A stretch of 9,563 nucleotides of DNA from an uncultured Aquabacterium sp. (GCA_937923225.1 CALAKR010000320.1:1-9563); one strand, 5' to 3'. Shown: positions 1 through 8,843, counted from the first letter of the stretch. Made by a program: numbers and translations. Notes: generated by a model from the letters alone, not told the origin.

Positions 1-543
1 GTCACGCATCTGCGCCACGATGGCCCGCGACGCCGTGTCGCCCGGCGGCAGGCGCGTCATGTGGCTGTGCAGGTGCTGCTCGACCTGGCGCTCGGTTTCC
101 ACCACGAAGCCCAGGCTGACCTTGTCACCCGCGCGCGCGGCCAGCAGGCCGATGGCGAAGGCCCCGCCGTACCACAGCGGGTTGAGCAGGCTGGTGCGCC
201 CGCCCAGCTCGCGCAGGCGCTGTTCGGTCCAGGCCAGGTGATCGGTTTCCTCGTCGGCGGCGGCCTTGAAATGGGCGCGCAAGGCTGGATCCGACGTGCC
301 CAGGGCCTGCGAGGCGTACAGCGCCTGGGCGCAGACCTCGCCCACGTGGTTCACGCGCATCAGCGCGGCCGCTTCACGGCGGTCGGCCTCGGACAGCGGC
401 TCGCCTTCGAGCGCCTGGCGCGGACAGGGGCGGCCCGCCACGTGCGTGCCCCACACGGTGCGCAGGGCGTCGTCCACCGCGATCAGGGCGCGGTCCAGCG
501 GGCTGTGCCGCAAGGGGGCGGCGGCTTGGGAAATCTCGCTCAT
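1..543 (-). CDS. coq7: Coq7-family demethoxyubiquinone hydroxylase, partial (C-terminus off the window)
   Basis: This gene encodes a carboxylate-bridged diiron hydroxylase of the Coq7 family. Family members hydroxylate 2-polyprenyl-3-methyl-6-methoxy-1,4-benzoquinol late in ubiquinone synthesis, at the cytoplasmic face of the inner membrane. The reverse strand reads 181 residues without a stop and runs off base 1. Visible ligand motifs are NHVGE (Glu69), EETDH (Glu99 and His102) and ETERQVEQH (Glu151 the likely ligand). The last visible residues are MRD, where the family normally continues into the final ExxH motif, so only about 25-35 residues should be missing. A hydrophobic stretch at about 123-136 fits the membrane-binding surface. 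I chose the ATG at 541-543 because it already places about 17 residues before the family core [14 protein letters not shown]. In-frame ATGs at 559-561 and 610-612 are alternatives, and none of the three has a clear Shine-Dalgarno sequence. The gene lies 108 bases after rodA on the same strand. Confidence 0.93.
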   Translation of the reverse strand, partial: MSEISQAAAPLRHSPLDRALIAVDDALRTVWGTHVAGRPCPRQALEGEPLSEADRREAAALMRVNHVGEVCAQALYASQALGTSDPALRAHFKAAADEETDHLAWTEQRLRELGGRTSLLNPLWYGGAFAIGLLAARAGDKVSLGFVVETERQVEQHLHSHMTRLPPGDTASRAIVAQMRD

Positions 544-593
544 GCGGGGATCGTAGTCCATCCGGCAGGGGAAACCCTGCGCCAGCGCAACAA

Positions 594-636
594 GGCCCTG
601 AACGGGGGGCATGTACCCCACCACTGTTTTCAGGCC
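594..636 (-). terminator. Stem-loop between rodA and coq7, possible weak terminator or processing site
   Basis: GGCC(C)TGAA at 594-602 pairs with TTCAGGCC at 629-636 with one bulged C. A nested GGGG (606-609) can pair with CCCC (616-619). In the transcript direction the stem lies 16 bases after the rodA stop codon and is followed by TTGTT, a poor U-run. It could end part of the elongasome transcript before coq7, or be only a processing or stability element. The structure is seen by eye and the function is inferred. Confidence 0.3.
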
Positions 637-651
637 ACCGTCAGCGCTGCC

Positions 652-1806
652 TCATCGCTGCATCAGCCCCCGGCTCTTGGCGATCGACATCAGGATGCCC
701 AGCCCCAGCCCCAACGTGACCATGGCCGTGCCCCCATAGCTGATGAAAGGCAACGGCACCCCCACCACCGGCAGGATCCCACTGACCATGCCCATGTTCA
801 CGAACACGTAGGTGAAGAAGCTCAGCGAGATGCTGCCCCCCAGCAGGCGCGAGAACAGCGTCGGCGCCTGGGCCGAGATCATCAGCCCCCGGTAGATCAG
901 GCACAGGAACAGAAACAGCAGCACCAGGCAGCCTGCCAGGCCGAACTCTTCGGCGTAGGCGGCGAACACGAAGTCGGTCGTGCGTTCAGGGATGAACTCC
1001 AGGTGGGTCTGCGTGCCCTTCATGAAGCCCTTGCCGCTGATGCCGCCCGAGCCGATGGCCACCATGCCCTGGATGATGTGAAAGCCCTTGCCCAGCGGAT
1101 CCTGCGTGGGGTCAAGCAGGGTGCAGACGCGGTGCTTCTGGTATTCATGCAGCACGACCCAGTCCAGGCCGGGCTGGCAGATGCGCTCTTCGGACACCAC
1201 CACCGCCGTGATCCCCGCCGCGCCGATGATGAGCACCGGGATGATCAGCTTCCAGCTCAGGCCGGCAAAGAAAATCACGTACAGCCCGCCCGACAGGATC
1301 AGGAGCGAGGTGCCCAGGTCGGGCTGCTTCATCACCAGGCCCACCGGCAGCGCCAGCAGCATCCCCGCCACCACGAAATCCAGCCCCCGCAGCTGCCCCT
1401 CGCGGCGCTGGAACCACCAGGCCAGCATCAGCGGCATCGCGATCTTGAGCATCTCCGAGGGCTGGATCACCATGCCCACGTTGAGCCAGCGCGTGGCGCC
1501 CTTCTTGGTGATGCCGAACGCGGCCACGGCCAGCAGCAGCACGATGCCCGTGGCGTACAGGGGCACGGCCAGCGCCATCAGCCGCTGCGGCGGGATCTGC
1601 GCCACGGTGAACAGCACGATGGCGGCCAGCGCCATGTTGCGCGATTGGTCGATGAAGCGCGTGCCGTGGTCGTAGCCGGCCGAGTACATCGCGCCCAGGC
1701 CGATGGCGCACAGGCTCATCACGATCAGCAGCAGGGGCCAGTCGAAGCCGGCCAGCACGGGCTTGACGCGCTGCCACAGCGAGGGTTTTTCAAAGGCGAT
1801 GTTCAT
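652..1806 (-). CDS. rodA: RodA, SEDS-family peptidoglycan glycosyltransferase of the elongasome
   Basis: RodA polymerises lipid II into glycan strands during side-wall growth and works as a pair with PBP2. The protein has 384 residues (E. coli RodA has 370) and alternates hydrophobic segments typical of a ten-helix SEDS protein. Family hallmarks are GATRWLNVGMVIQPSE (about 103-118), MKQPDLGTSL (159-168), YQKHRV followed by LLDPTQDPLG (222-239), GTQTHLEFIPERTTDF (264-279) and the signature PLPFISYGGT (351-360). Asp278 in ERTTDF matches the conserved catalytic Asp of SEDS enzymes (Asp262 in E. coli). The start codon overlaps the mrdA stop as ATGA, and the Shine-Dalgarno sequence is weak, so translational coupling to PBP2 is likely. 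That would suit a 1:1 enzyme pair. Two cysteines (Cys210, Cys228) lie in the large extracytoplasmic loop. It is the last gene of the elongasome cluster. Confidence 0.97.
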   Translation of the reverse strand: MNIAFEKPSLWQRVKPVLAGFDWPLLLIVMSLCAIGLGAMYSAGYDHGTRFIDQSRNMALAAIVLFTVAQIPPQRLMALAVPLYATGIVLLLAVAAFGITKKGATRWLNVGMVIQPSEMLKIAMPLMLAWWFQRREGQLRGLDFVVAGMLLALPVGLVMKQPDLGTSLLILSGGLYVIFFAGLSWKLIIPVLIIGAAGITAVVVSEERICQPGLDWVVLHEYQKHRVCTLLDPTQDPLGKGFHIIQGMVAIGSGGISGKGFMKGTQTHLEFIPERTTDFVFAAYAEEFGLAGCLVLLFLFLCLIYRGLMISAQAPTLFSRLLGGSISLSFFTYVFVNMGMVSGILPVVGVPLPFISYGGTAMVTLGLGLGILMSIAKSRGLMQR

Positions 1807-3950
1807 GGCGTGCTCGCGGGGGCCGCGGGCCGTGGTGGCGTGGCGGAGAAAGGCGCCGGGGCCTGAGGGCGAGGGGCCGCAGGGGCAGGGACGGGAGATG
1901 GCGCAGGGCCGGAGGCGGCCGATGCCGGGGCAGACGCTGCGGAAGCCGCAGAAGCCGCTGGCTGGGGCCCGCTCACCGGCGTGTCCATCGCGAAGGCGTC
2001 ACGGCCGCGCGGCAAGGGCACCTCGCTGGCCTTGCGCGGCGTGCCGATGGGCGCGCCGGCCTTGCCCTGCTGCACCGCGGCGATGTCTTCCTCGCTGGGG
2101 TAGACGTCAGCCAGCAGGTAGTCCAGCACACGCCGGGCGATGGGCGCGGCGGCGGCAGCGCCGAAGCCGGAGTTCTCGACGATCAGCGCCAGCGCCACCC
2201 GGGGCGACTCGGCCGGGGCAAAGGCCTCGTACAGCGAGTGGTCGCGGCGGTACTCGTCCATGTTGGCGGCACGGTAGCGTTCGTTCTGCTTGAGCGTGAC
2301 GGCCTGGGCTGTGCCCGTCTTGCCGCCGCTGGTGTAGACCGCGCCCGCGAACACGCGTGACGACGTCCCCACCTGGGCCACCGCCGACATGGCCGAGCGG
2401 ATCAGCTCGGCATGCTCGGGCTTGATCGGCACGGGCTGCAGCGGGTGGCCGGACACCTCACGGCGGTGGCGCTGCACCACGTCTTCGATCTCGCGCACCA
2501 CGCGGGGCTGGAAGCGCTGGCCATTCGACACCACGGTGGACAGCGCCGAGGCAATCTGCAGCATCGTGAAGGTGTTGTAGCCCTGGCCGATGCCCAGCGA
2601 GATGGTCTCGCCCGCGTACCACTTCTTCTGCTCGGGGCGGCGGTAGGCCTTGCGCTTCCATTCGGTGGACGGCAGGATGCCCGTGACCTCGCCCTTGAGG
2701 TCGATGCCCGTGAGGCGCCCGAAGCCCAGCGGCTCCATCTGGTCGTGGATCGTGTCCACGCCCAGCTCGTTGGCCAGTGAGTAGAAATAGACGTTGCTCG
2801 ATTCGGTGATGGCACGGCGCATGTCCATGGCGCCGCCGCGCTCGTTCTCCGGGCTGCGGAAGCGGTGTCCGCCGAACATGAACACCCCGTTGTCCATGAT
2901 GATGGTGGACGGATGGCGCTTGCCGGTGTTGAGCGCCGCCAGCGCCATGAAGGGCTTGTAGGTGGAGCCCGGCGGGTAGGTGCCGCGCAGCGCACGATTG
3001 AGCAGCGGCTTGTCGGGCGATTCGTTCAGCTCGCGCCAGCTTTCGGTGTCGATGCCGTCGACGAACAGGTTCGGGTCGAACGTGGGCTTGCTCACAAAGG
3101 CCAGCACCTCGCCATTTCGCGGGTCGATCGCCACCAGCGCACCACGGCGGTTGCCGTAGAGCTTCTCGATCAGGTCCTGCAGCTTGATGTCGATCGACAG
3201 CGTGAGCGTGTTGCCCGGCGTGGCCGGGTTGGAGCGCAGGCGGCGCACGGCGCGGCCACCGGCGCTGGTCTCGACCTCTTCGAAACCGGTGATGCCGTGC
3301 AGGTCCTTCTCGTAGGCCTGCTCGATGCCCAGCTTGCCGATGTAGTCGGTGCCGCGGTAGTTGGCCTGCTCTTCCTCGGGCCACTCCTCGATCGCGGCCT
3401 TCTCTTTCTGGTTGATGCGGCCGATGTAGCCCAGCACGTGGCTGGCGGTCTCGCCATAACGGTAGTGGCGGAACAGGCGGGCCTGGATCTCGACACCCGG
3501 GAAGCGGTAGCGCTGGGCGGTGAAGCGCGCCACTTCCTCATCCGTCAGGCGGGTGCGGATGGGGATGGATTCGAAGCTCTTGGATTCTTCGCGCAGGCGC
3601 TTGAAGCGGCGGCGGTCACGCTGCTGGATATCGACCACATGGGACAGCGCGTCGATGGTGGCTTCCAGATCCTCCACCTTGGAGGGCGTGATCTCCAGCG
3701 TATAGGCCGAGTAGTTGTTGGCCAGCACCACGCCGTTGCGGTCGACGATCAGGCCCCGATTGGGCACGATGGGTACCACCGCGATGCGGTTGTTCTCGGC
3801 CTGGGTGGCCAGTTCGTCATGGCGGGCCACCTGCAGCACCAGCAGCCGCGCCACCAGGATGCCGAAACAGAACAGCACGAAGCCAGCCGCTGCCCACAAA
3901 CGTGTGCGAAAACGGCTCAGTTCGACTTCGAGATTCTTGATTTCGGTCAT
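1803..3950 (-). CDS. mrdA: Penicillin-binding protein 2, elongasome transpeptidase
   Basis: PBP2 is a class B penicillin-binding protein. It cross-links glycan strands made by RodA and stimulates RodA activity. It is anchored in the inner membrane with its catalytic domain in the periplasm. The 715 residues show a short cytoplasmic N-terminus, one membrane helix (about 18-40), a dimerisation/pedestal region (about 60-250, containing PNRGLIVDRNG) and the transpeptidase domain. The catalytic motifs are intact: S329-T-Y-K332 in PPGSTYKP, S384-S-N386, and K544-T-G546 in SGGKTGTAQ. The protein is longer than E. coli PBP2 (633). From about residue 635 it continues as an Ala/Pro/Ser-rich, presumably disordered tail. 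It lies 65 bases after mreD. The ATG has no clear Shine-Dalgarno sequence, but it begins the family-typical MTEIKNLE opening just before the membrane helix. The stop overlaps the rodA start by four bases. Confidence 0.97.
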   Translation of the reverse strand: MTEIKNLEVELSRFRTRLWAAAGFVLFCFGILVARLLVLQVARHDELATQAENNRIAVVPIVPNRGLIVDRNGVVLANNYSAYTLEITPSKVEDLEATIDALSHVVDIQQRDRRRFKRLREESKSFESIPIRTRLTDEEVARFTAQRYRFPGVEIQARLFRHYRYGETASHVLGYIGRINQKEKAAIEEWPEEEQANYRGTDYIGKLGIEQAYEKDLHGITGFEEVETSAGGRAVRRLRSNPATPGNTLTLSIDIKLQDLIEKLYGNRRGALVAIDPRNGEVLAFVSKPTFDPNLFVDGIDTESWRELNESPDKPLLNRALRGTYPPGSTYKPFMALAALNTGKRHPSTIIMDNGVFMFGGHRFRSPENERGGAMDMRRAITESSNVYFYSLANELGVDTIHDQMEPLGFGRLTGIDLKGEVTGILPSTEWKRKAYRRPEQKKWYAGETISLGIGQGYNTFTMLQIASALSTVVSNGQRFQPRVVREIEDVVQRHRREVSGHPLQPVPIKPEHAELIRSAMSAVAQVGTSSRVFAGAVYTSGGKTGTAQAVTLKQNERYRAANMDEYRRDHSLYEAFAPAESPRVALALIVENSGFGAAAAAPIARRVLDYLLADVYPSEEDIAAVQQGKAGAPIGTPRKASEVPLPRGRDAFAMDTPVSGPQPAASAASAASAPASAASGPAPSPVPAPAAPRPQAPAPFSATPPRPAAPASTP

Positions 3951-4015
3951 GCGCGGGCCACGGCTTTGGGGTCCAACTCTTTATCCTGGGGCTAAATCAC
4001 CCGGTAAGACCCCTT
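3951..4015 (-). promoter_or_regulatory. Structured mreD-mrdA spacer with weak internal promoter candidate
   Basis: This is the longest gap inside the elongasome cluster. GGGGTC (3968-3973) and GACCCC (4008-4013) are perfect inverted arms. Between them a shorter imperfect stem pairs CCTGGG (3985-3990) with CCCGG (4000-4004). On the minus strand a weak promoter can be drawn: -35 TTACCG (4002-4007), a 16-base spacer and -10 GATAAA (3980-3985). This is a poor match to sigma70. The mrdA start that follows lacks a Shine-Dalgarno sequence, so the structure could matter for its translation. Function is not demonstrated. Confidence 0.22.
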
Positions 4016-4537
4016 TCACAGCGGTCGGTTCTTGTCCCGATCCGGTGCACGCCGCTGGGGGGCCAGCAACAGCATGTGCGCCACCGGCCACAGGGCTGCT
4101 TCGAACAGGGGCGCAGCCAGCAGCCCCCAGCCCGGGAAGGTGGCGCCCGCCACCAGCCGCACCAGCAAGGCTACGGCATGGGCCGCCACGAACAGCGGCA
4201 GGATCTGCACGGCCTGGGAGCCCACCGTGAACCACAGCAGGCGGCGGTGCACGGTGATGGCGAAGAAGCTCAGCAGCGTGTAGGCCAAAGCGTGCTGCCC
4301 CAACAGGGCGCCATCGTGCACATCCATGAACAGGCCGAACACGAAGGCCGCGCCCACGCCCACACGGCGCGGCTGGTGCACGTTCCAGAACACCAGCACC
4401 ACGGCCAGCACATCGGGCAGGGCCGGCACCCGGCCTACGGGCAGCAGGTTGAGCATCAGCGCCAGCAGCAACGTGACCCAGATGAAGACCGGGTTCACGG
4501 GCAGCAGCAGTTGCGAGCCGCGCGGCATCATGGTCAT
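4016..4537 (-). CDS. mreD: MreD, rod-shape-determining inner-membrane protein
   Basis: MreD is a small polytopic inner-membrane protein that works with MreC to connect MreB filaments to the PBP2-RodA synthase. The 173 residues (E. coli has 162) are mostly hydrophobic, with likely membrane segments near 17-36, 41-56, 60-77, 83-99, 103-131 and 138-159. The pattern ALPDVLAVVLVFW, then HQPRRVGVG, then GLFMDVHDGALLGQHALAY is typical of beta/gammaproteobacterial MreD. The C-terminus is short, basic and probably cytoplasmic. The ATG at 4535-4537 overlaps the mreC stop as ATGA. It is preceded by a good Shine-Dalgarno sequence, AAGGGAG, six bases upstream and inside mreC. In-frame ATGs two and three codons later are less favoured. 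MreD diverges quickly in sequence, so position in the cluster is part of the evidence. Confidence 0.94.
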   Translation of the reverse strand: MTMMPRGSQLLLPVNPVFIWVTLLLALMLNLLPVGRVPALPDVLAVVLVFWNVHQPRRVGVGAAFVFGLFMDVHDGALLGQHALAYTLLSFFAITVHRRLLWFTVGSQAVQILPLFVAAHAVALLVRLVAGATFPGWGLLAAPLFEAALWPVAHMLLLAPQRRAPDRDKNRPL

Positions 4538-5508
4538 GGTGCGCTCCCTTCCTGGAGCGGGGCCGCGCTGCTGCCAGGTGCCGGCAGGGAGGCCAGGGAC
4601 GCGCCCTGCCCTGCGTGCGCCGCCGAAGCCGCCGGGTCACTGGGGCGCGCCGGCAACTGATCCTGCACCGGGTGCAGCACCAGCACATGCTTGGGCGAAT
4701 CAGGCTCGGCCATCGGCGTCAGCCAGATCCGTGCGAACGCCGAATCGGCGCGACGGTCCACCCTGAGCACCTTCGCGACCGGCAGGCCAGCGGGGTAGAT
4801 GCCGTCCAGACCGGAGGTCAGCAGGTGATCGCCCTGCTGCACATCGGCATTGCCGGCCATGAAACGCAGCTCCATGCCCTGCGCCTGCGGCATGCCGTAG
4901 GCCACGCCACGCTGCTGGGTACGCGCATTGAGCACGGGCACGGCGGCATCGCGGTCGGTCACCAAGGTGACCTCGGCCGTGAGGGGGTACACGCGGGTGA
5001 CCTGGCCCAGCACGCCGGATTCATCCAGCACGGGGGCGCCCAGCACCACGCCGTGGCGCCCGCCCCGGTCGAGCACGACCTTGCGGGTGTAGGGATCGGG
5101 GGCGTCGTAGAGCACCTCGGCGGCCAGGGTCTGCACGTTGATGCGGGGGCGCAGCTCCAGCAGTTGGCGCAAGCGGGTGTTCTCGGCCTCCAGGCTGGCC
5201 ACGCGCATCACGCGCTCGGCCTGGGCCGCCACGGCCTGCTCGGCCAGGTTCTCTGCGCGGCGGGCTTCGTCAAGGCCGCGGAAGTAGTGCCCGGCCTGCT
5301 CCCAGGCGTGCACCGGCGCCAGCAGGCCCTGCTGCACCGGGTGGAGCACCGTGGCCAGGGCCGCGCGCAGGGGCTGCGTCACCTTGAAGCGCACGTCGGC
5401 CACCATCAGGAACACCGCCAGCGACGAGAAGAACAGCAGGCGTGTCAGCGCCGACGGCCCTTGCTTGAAGAAGGGCGGCGGGGTGCGGTCCAGCGTGCCC
5501 AGCGTCAT
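4534..5508 (-). CDS. mreC: MreC, rod-shape-determining periplasmic scaffold protein
   Basis: MreC is a bitopic inner-membrane protein whose periplasmic part binds and activates PBP2. The 324 residues show a short cytoplasmic N-terminus, one membrane helix (about 22-38), an Ala/Glu/Arg-rich coiled coil (about 76-119) and the beta-rich MreC domain (about 125-282). Conserved stretches are YTRKVVLDRGGRHGVVLGAPV (begins 140), ESGVLGQVTRVYPLTAEVTL (163-182) and LLTSGLDGIYPAGLPVAKV (229-247). After about residue 285 comes an Ala/Ser/Pro-rich tail of roughly 40 residues that is probably disordered. The ATG at 5506-5508 lies 38 bases after mreB and has only a purine-rich GAAGAAGAA upstream. The stop overlaps mreD as ATGA, so the two linker proteins are likely made in coupled amounts. 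Confidence 0.96.
   Translation of the reverse strand: MTLGTLDRTPPPFFKQGPSALTRLLFFSSLAVFLMVADVRFKVTQPLRAALATVLHPVQQGLLAPVHAWEQAGHYFRGLDEARRAENLAEQAVAAQAERVMRVASLEAENTRLRQLLELRPRINVQTLAAEVLYDAPDPYTRKVVLDRGGRHGVVLGAPVLDESGVLGQVTRVYPLTAEVTLVTDRDAAVPVLNARTQQRGVAYGMPQAQGMELRFMAGNADVQQGDHLLTSGLDGIYPAGLPVAKVLRVDRRADSAFARIWLTPMAEPDSPKHVLVLHPVQDQLPARPSDPAASAAHAGQGASLASLPAPGSSAAPLQEGSAP
4544..4550 (-). promoter_or_regulatory. Ribosome binding site of mreD within mreC
   Basis: The minus strand reads AAGGGAG ending six bases before the mreD ATG. It lies inside the last codons of mreC and supports the overlapping start. It is one of the few strong Shine-Dalgarno sequences in the cluster. Confidence 0.6.
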
Positions 5509-5523
5509 GGTTCTTCTTCATCA

Positions 5524-5539
5524 CGCCGCCAGCGCGGCG
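5524..5539 (-). repeat. Perfect GC hairpin in the mreB-mreC spacer
   Basis: CGCCGC (5524-5529) and GCGGCG (5534-5539) form a perfect six-base-pair, all-GC stem with a four-base loop. The stem begins seven bases after the mreB stop codon in the transcript. No U-run follows, so it is not a standard intrinsic terminator. It could protect the 3' end of an mreB-only transcript or lower mreC translation relative to mreB. In DNA this rich in GC, chance occurrence is also plausible. Confidence 0.35.
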
Positions 5540-5546
5540 AACGGCC

Positions 5547-6854
<1,308 letters not shown>

Positions 6855-6902
6855 TCAGCTTTGCCCCAGACCTCGGTGCAGCAGCCCCGGCAGCAGAAGC
6901 GG

Positions 6903-6908
6903 GATAAT
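6903..6908 (+). promoter_or_regulatory. Candidate -10 hexamer of the gatCAB promoter
   Basis: GATAAT matches the sigma70 -10 consensus at five of six positions and stands out in GC-rich surroundings, 78 bases before the gatC ATG. No acceptable -35 element lies 16-18 bases upstream, so the promoter would need other contacts or an activator, or the match is chance. Confidence 0.3.
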
Positions 6909-6917
6909 GATCGTCCC

Positions 6918-6930
6918 CAGGCGGAGCCTG
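6918..6930 (+). repeat. Short perfect hairpin in the presumed gatC leader
   Basis: CAGGC, loop GGA, then GCCTG. It lies ten bases downstream of the candidate -10 hexamer and 56 bases before gatC, so it would sit at or near the 5' end of the message. It could be a stability element and is short enough to be chance. Confidence 0.25.
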
Positions 6931-6986
6931 CCGACAGACCCGTCGCCCCCGCCGCCCGGATCCACCCCTGACACGCTTGCAACACC

Positions 6987-7301
6987 ATGGCTTCGAACAA
7001 CGCCACTTTGACCCCCGAGGACATCGGCCGCATCGCCCAGCTGGCCCGCCTTGAGCTGAGCGCCGACGAGCAGAACGCCATGCTCGCGCAGCTCAACGGC
7101 TTCTTCGGCATCGTCGAGCAGATGCGCGCCGTGGACACCTCCGGCGTCGAGCCCCTGTACACCCCCCTGTCGGCCATCGAGGACGTGACCCTGCGCCTGC
7201 GCGAGGACGCCGTCACCGAGCCCGACCAGCGCGAGGCCAACATGGCCAACGCCCCCGCCCGCGAAGGCGGCCTGTTCCTCGTGCCCAAGGTGATCGAATG
7301 A
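6987..7301 (+). CDS. gatC: GatC, subunit C of Asp-tRNA(Asn)/Glu-tRNA(Gln) amidotransferase
   Basis: GatC is the small subunit that wraps around and stabilises GatA in the GatCAB complex. The 104 residues match the usual length of about 95-105. The N-terminal helical part [17 protein letters not shown] (12-28) is the family hallmark, followed by a helix to about residue 48. A linker containing GVEPLYTP (53-60) and a C-terminal stretch [18 protein letters not shown] (87-104) end in the conserved FxVPKVIE. The ATG at 6987 gives the family-typical start, although no Shine-Dalgarno sequence is obvious. The stop overlaps the gatA start as ATGA. Confidence 0.96.
   Translation: MASNNATLTPEDIGRIAQLARLELSADEQNAMLAQLNGFFGIVEQMRAVDTSGVEPLYTPLSAIEDVTLRLREDAVTEPDQREANMANAPAREGGLFLVPKVIE
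7287..7293 (+). promoter_or_regulatory. Ribosome binding site of gatA within gatC
   Basis: AAGGTGA lies four bases before the gatA ATG at 7298, inside the last codons of gatC. It favours the overlapping start over the in-frame ATG at 7310. Confidence 0.45.
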
Positions 7302-8824
7302 GTGCCCCCATGACACAAGCACCCCAAGACCTTCACGATCTGACCCTGGCCGAGGCCTCGGCCCGCCTGGCCGCCGGCCAGACCACCAGCGAAGCCCTGA
7401 CCCGCCACGCACTGGCCCGCATCGAGCGCCACGCCAAGCTGGGCGCCTTCCTGCACGTCGACACCGACGGCGCGCTGGAAGCCGCCCGCAGCGCCGATGC
7501 CCGCCGTGCCGCCGGCCAGGCCCTGGGCCCGCTCGACGGCCTGCCCATCGCCCACAAGGACATCTTCGTCACGCAGGGCCAGCCGACCACGGCCGCCTCC
7601 AAGATGCTCAAGGGCTACCAGAGCCCTTTTGATGCCACCATCGTGGCCCGGCTGCACGCGGCCGGCATGGTGTCGGTGGGCAAGCTCAACTGCGACGAGT
7701 TCGCCATGGGCGGCGCCACCGAGAACTCGGCCTATGGCGTGGCCCGCAACCCCTGGGCACTGGACCAGATCGCGGGCGGCTCCTCGGGCGGCTCGGCCGT
7801 GGCCGTGTCGGCCCGTCTGGTCGCCGCGGCCTCCGGTTCGGACACCGGCGGCTCGATCCGCCAGCCGGCCGCGCTCACCGGCGTCACCGGCATCAAGCCC
7901 ACCTACGGCCGCTGCTCGCGCTACGGCATGATCGCCTTCGCCTCCAGTCTGGACCAGGCCGGCCCGCTGGCCCGCACGGCAGAAGACTGCGCCCTGGTGC
8001 TGCAGGCCATGAGCGGCTTCGACGAGCGCGATGCCACCAGCGCCCAGCAACCCGTGCCCGACCTGGCCGCTGCGCTGCGCACACCGCGCACCGGTGCTAC
8101 GGCCGAGCACCCCCTGGCCGGTCTGCGTGTGGGCGTGCCCAAGGAGTTCTTCGGCGAAGGCGTGAAGCCCGATGTGCTGGCTGCCACGCGCGAGGCCCTG
8201 GCCCAGCTGCAAAAGCTTGGCGCCACGCTGGTGGATGTGAGCCTGCCGCGCACCGAGCTGTCCATCCCCGTGTACTACATCATCGCGCCGGCCGAGGCCT
8301 CATCGAACCTGAGCCGTTTCGACGGCGTCAAGTTCGGCCACCGCGCCAAGCAGTACGCCGACCTGGCCGACATGTACCGCAAGACCCGCGCCGAAGGCTT
8401 CGGCCCCGAGGTGAAGCGCCGGATCATGATCGGCACCTATGTGCTCTCGCACGGCTACTACGACGCCTACTACCTGCAGGCCCAGAAGCTGCGCCGCATG
8501 ATCGCGGATGATTTCCAGGCCGCCTTCAAGGTGTGCGACGTGATCGCCGGCCCGGTCTCGCCCACGGTGGCGCGACCCATCGGTTCGCAGACCGACCCGC
8601 TGGCCGACTACCTGGCCGACATCTTCACGCTGCCCGCCAGCCTGGCCGGCCTGCCCGGCATGAGCGTGCCCGCCGGCTTCGGCGACCACGGCCTGCCCGT
8701 GGGCCTGCAGCTGATCGGCAACTACTGGCAGGAGGCCGCGCTGCTGCACGCCGCGCACGCCTTCCAGCAGGCCACCGACTGGCACCTGCGCGCTCCGGCA
8801 GCCCTTGCCGCCCTCGACGCCTGA
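7298..8824 (+). CDS. gatA: GatA, glutaminase (amidase) subunit of GatCAB amidotransferase
   Basis: GatA is an amidase-signature enzyme that releases ammonia from glutamine. The ammonia is passed to GatB to amidate Asp on tRNA(Asn) and/or Glu on tRNA(Gln). The 508 residues are near the usual 480-500. The catalytic triad Lys-cisSer-Ser is complete: Lys87 in GLPIAHKD, Ser162 in [13 protein letters not shown], and the nucleophile Ser186 in [12 protein letters not shown]. The spacings of 75 and 24 residues are the same as for the Lys79/Ser154/Ser178 triad known from Staphylococcus GatA. The conserved [21 protein letters not shown] (begins 200) and the C-terminal LPGMSVPAG (452-460) are also present. 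The start at 7298 overlaps gatC. Residue Met5 (ATG at 7310) is an alternative start. The gene lies 19 bases before gatB in the same operon. Confidence 0.98.
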   Translation: MSAPMTQAPQDLHDLTLAEASARLAAGQTTSEALTRHALARIERHAKLGAFLHVDTDGALEAARSADARRAAGQALGPLDGLPIAHKDIFVTQGQPTTAASKMLKGYQSPFDATIVARLHAAGMVSVGKLNCDEFAMGGATENSAYGVARNPWALDQIAGGSSGGSAVAVSARLVAAASGSDTGGSIRQPAALTGVTGIKPTYGRCSRYGMIAFASSLDQAGPLARTAEDCALVLQAMSGFDERDATSAQQPVPDLAAALRTPRTGATAEHPLAGLRVGVPKEFFGEGVKPDVLAATREALAQLQKLGATLVDVSLPRTELSIPVYYIIAPAEASSNLSRFDGVKFGHRAKQYADLADMYRKTRAEGFGPEVKRRIMIGTYVLSHGYYDAYYLQAQKLRRMIADDFQAAFKVCDVIAGPVSPTVARPIGSQTDPLADYLADIFTLPASLAGLPGMSVPAGFGDHGLPVGLQLIGNYWQEAALLHAAHAFQQATDWHLRAPAALAALDA

Positions 8825-8843
8825 TCACGACGACACCGACACC

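Noticed and set aside
61..1866. A 601-codon open frame on the plus strand antisense to rodA and coq7
   Set aside because: The translation is Gln/His/Ala/Arg-rich with no recognisable domain, typical of the antisense frame of a high-GC gene. The opposite strand carries clear RodA and Coq7 motifs.
2865..3995. A 376-codon plus-strand open frame antisense to mrdA
   Set aside because: It is a shadow of PBP2, with a Leu/Val/Gly/Ala/Asp/Gln-rich composition and no motifs. PBP2 is certain on the other strand.
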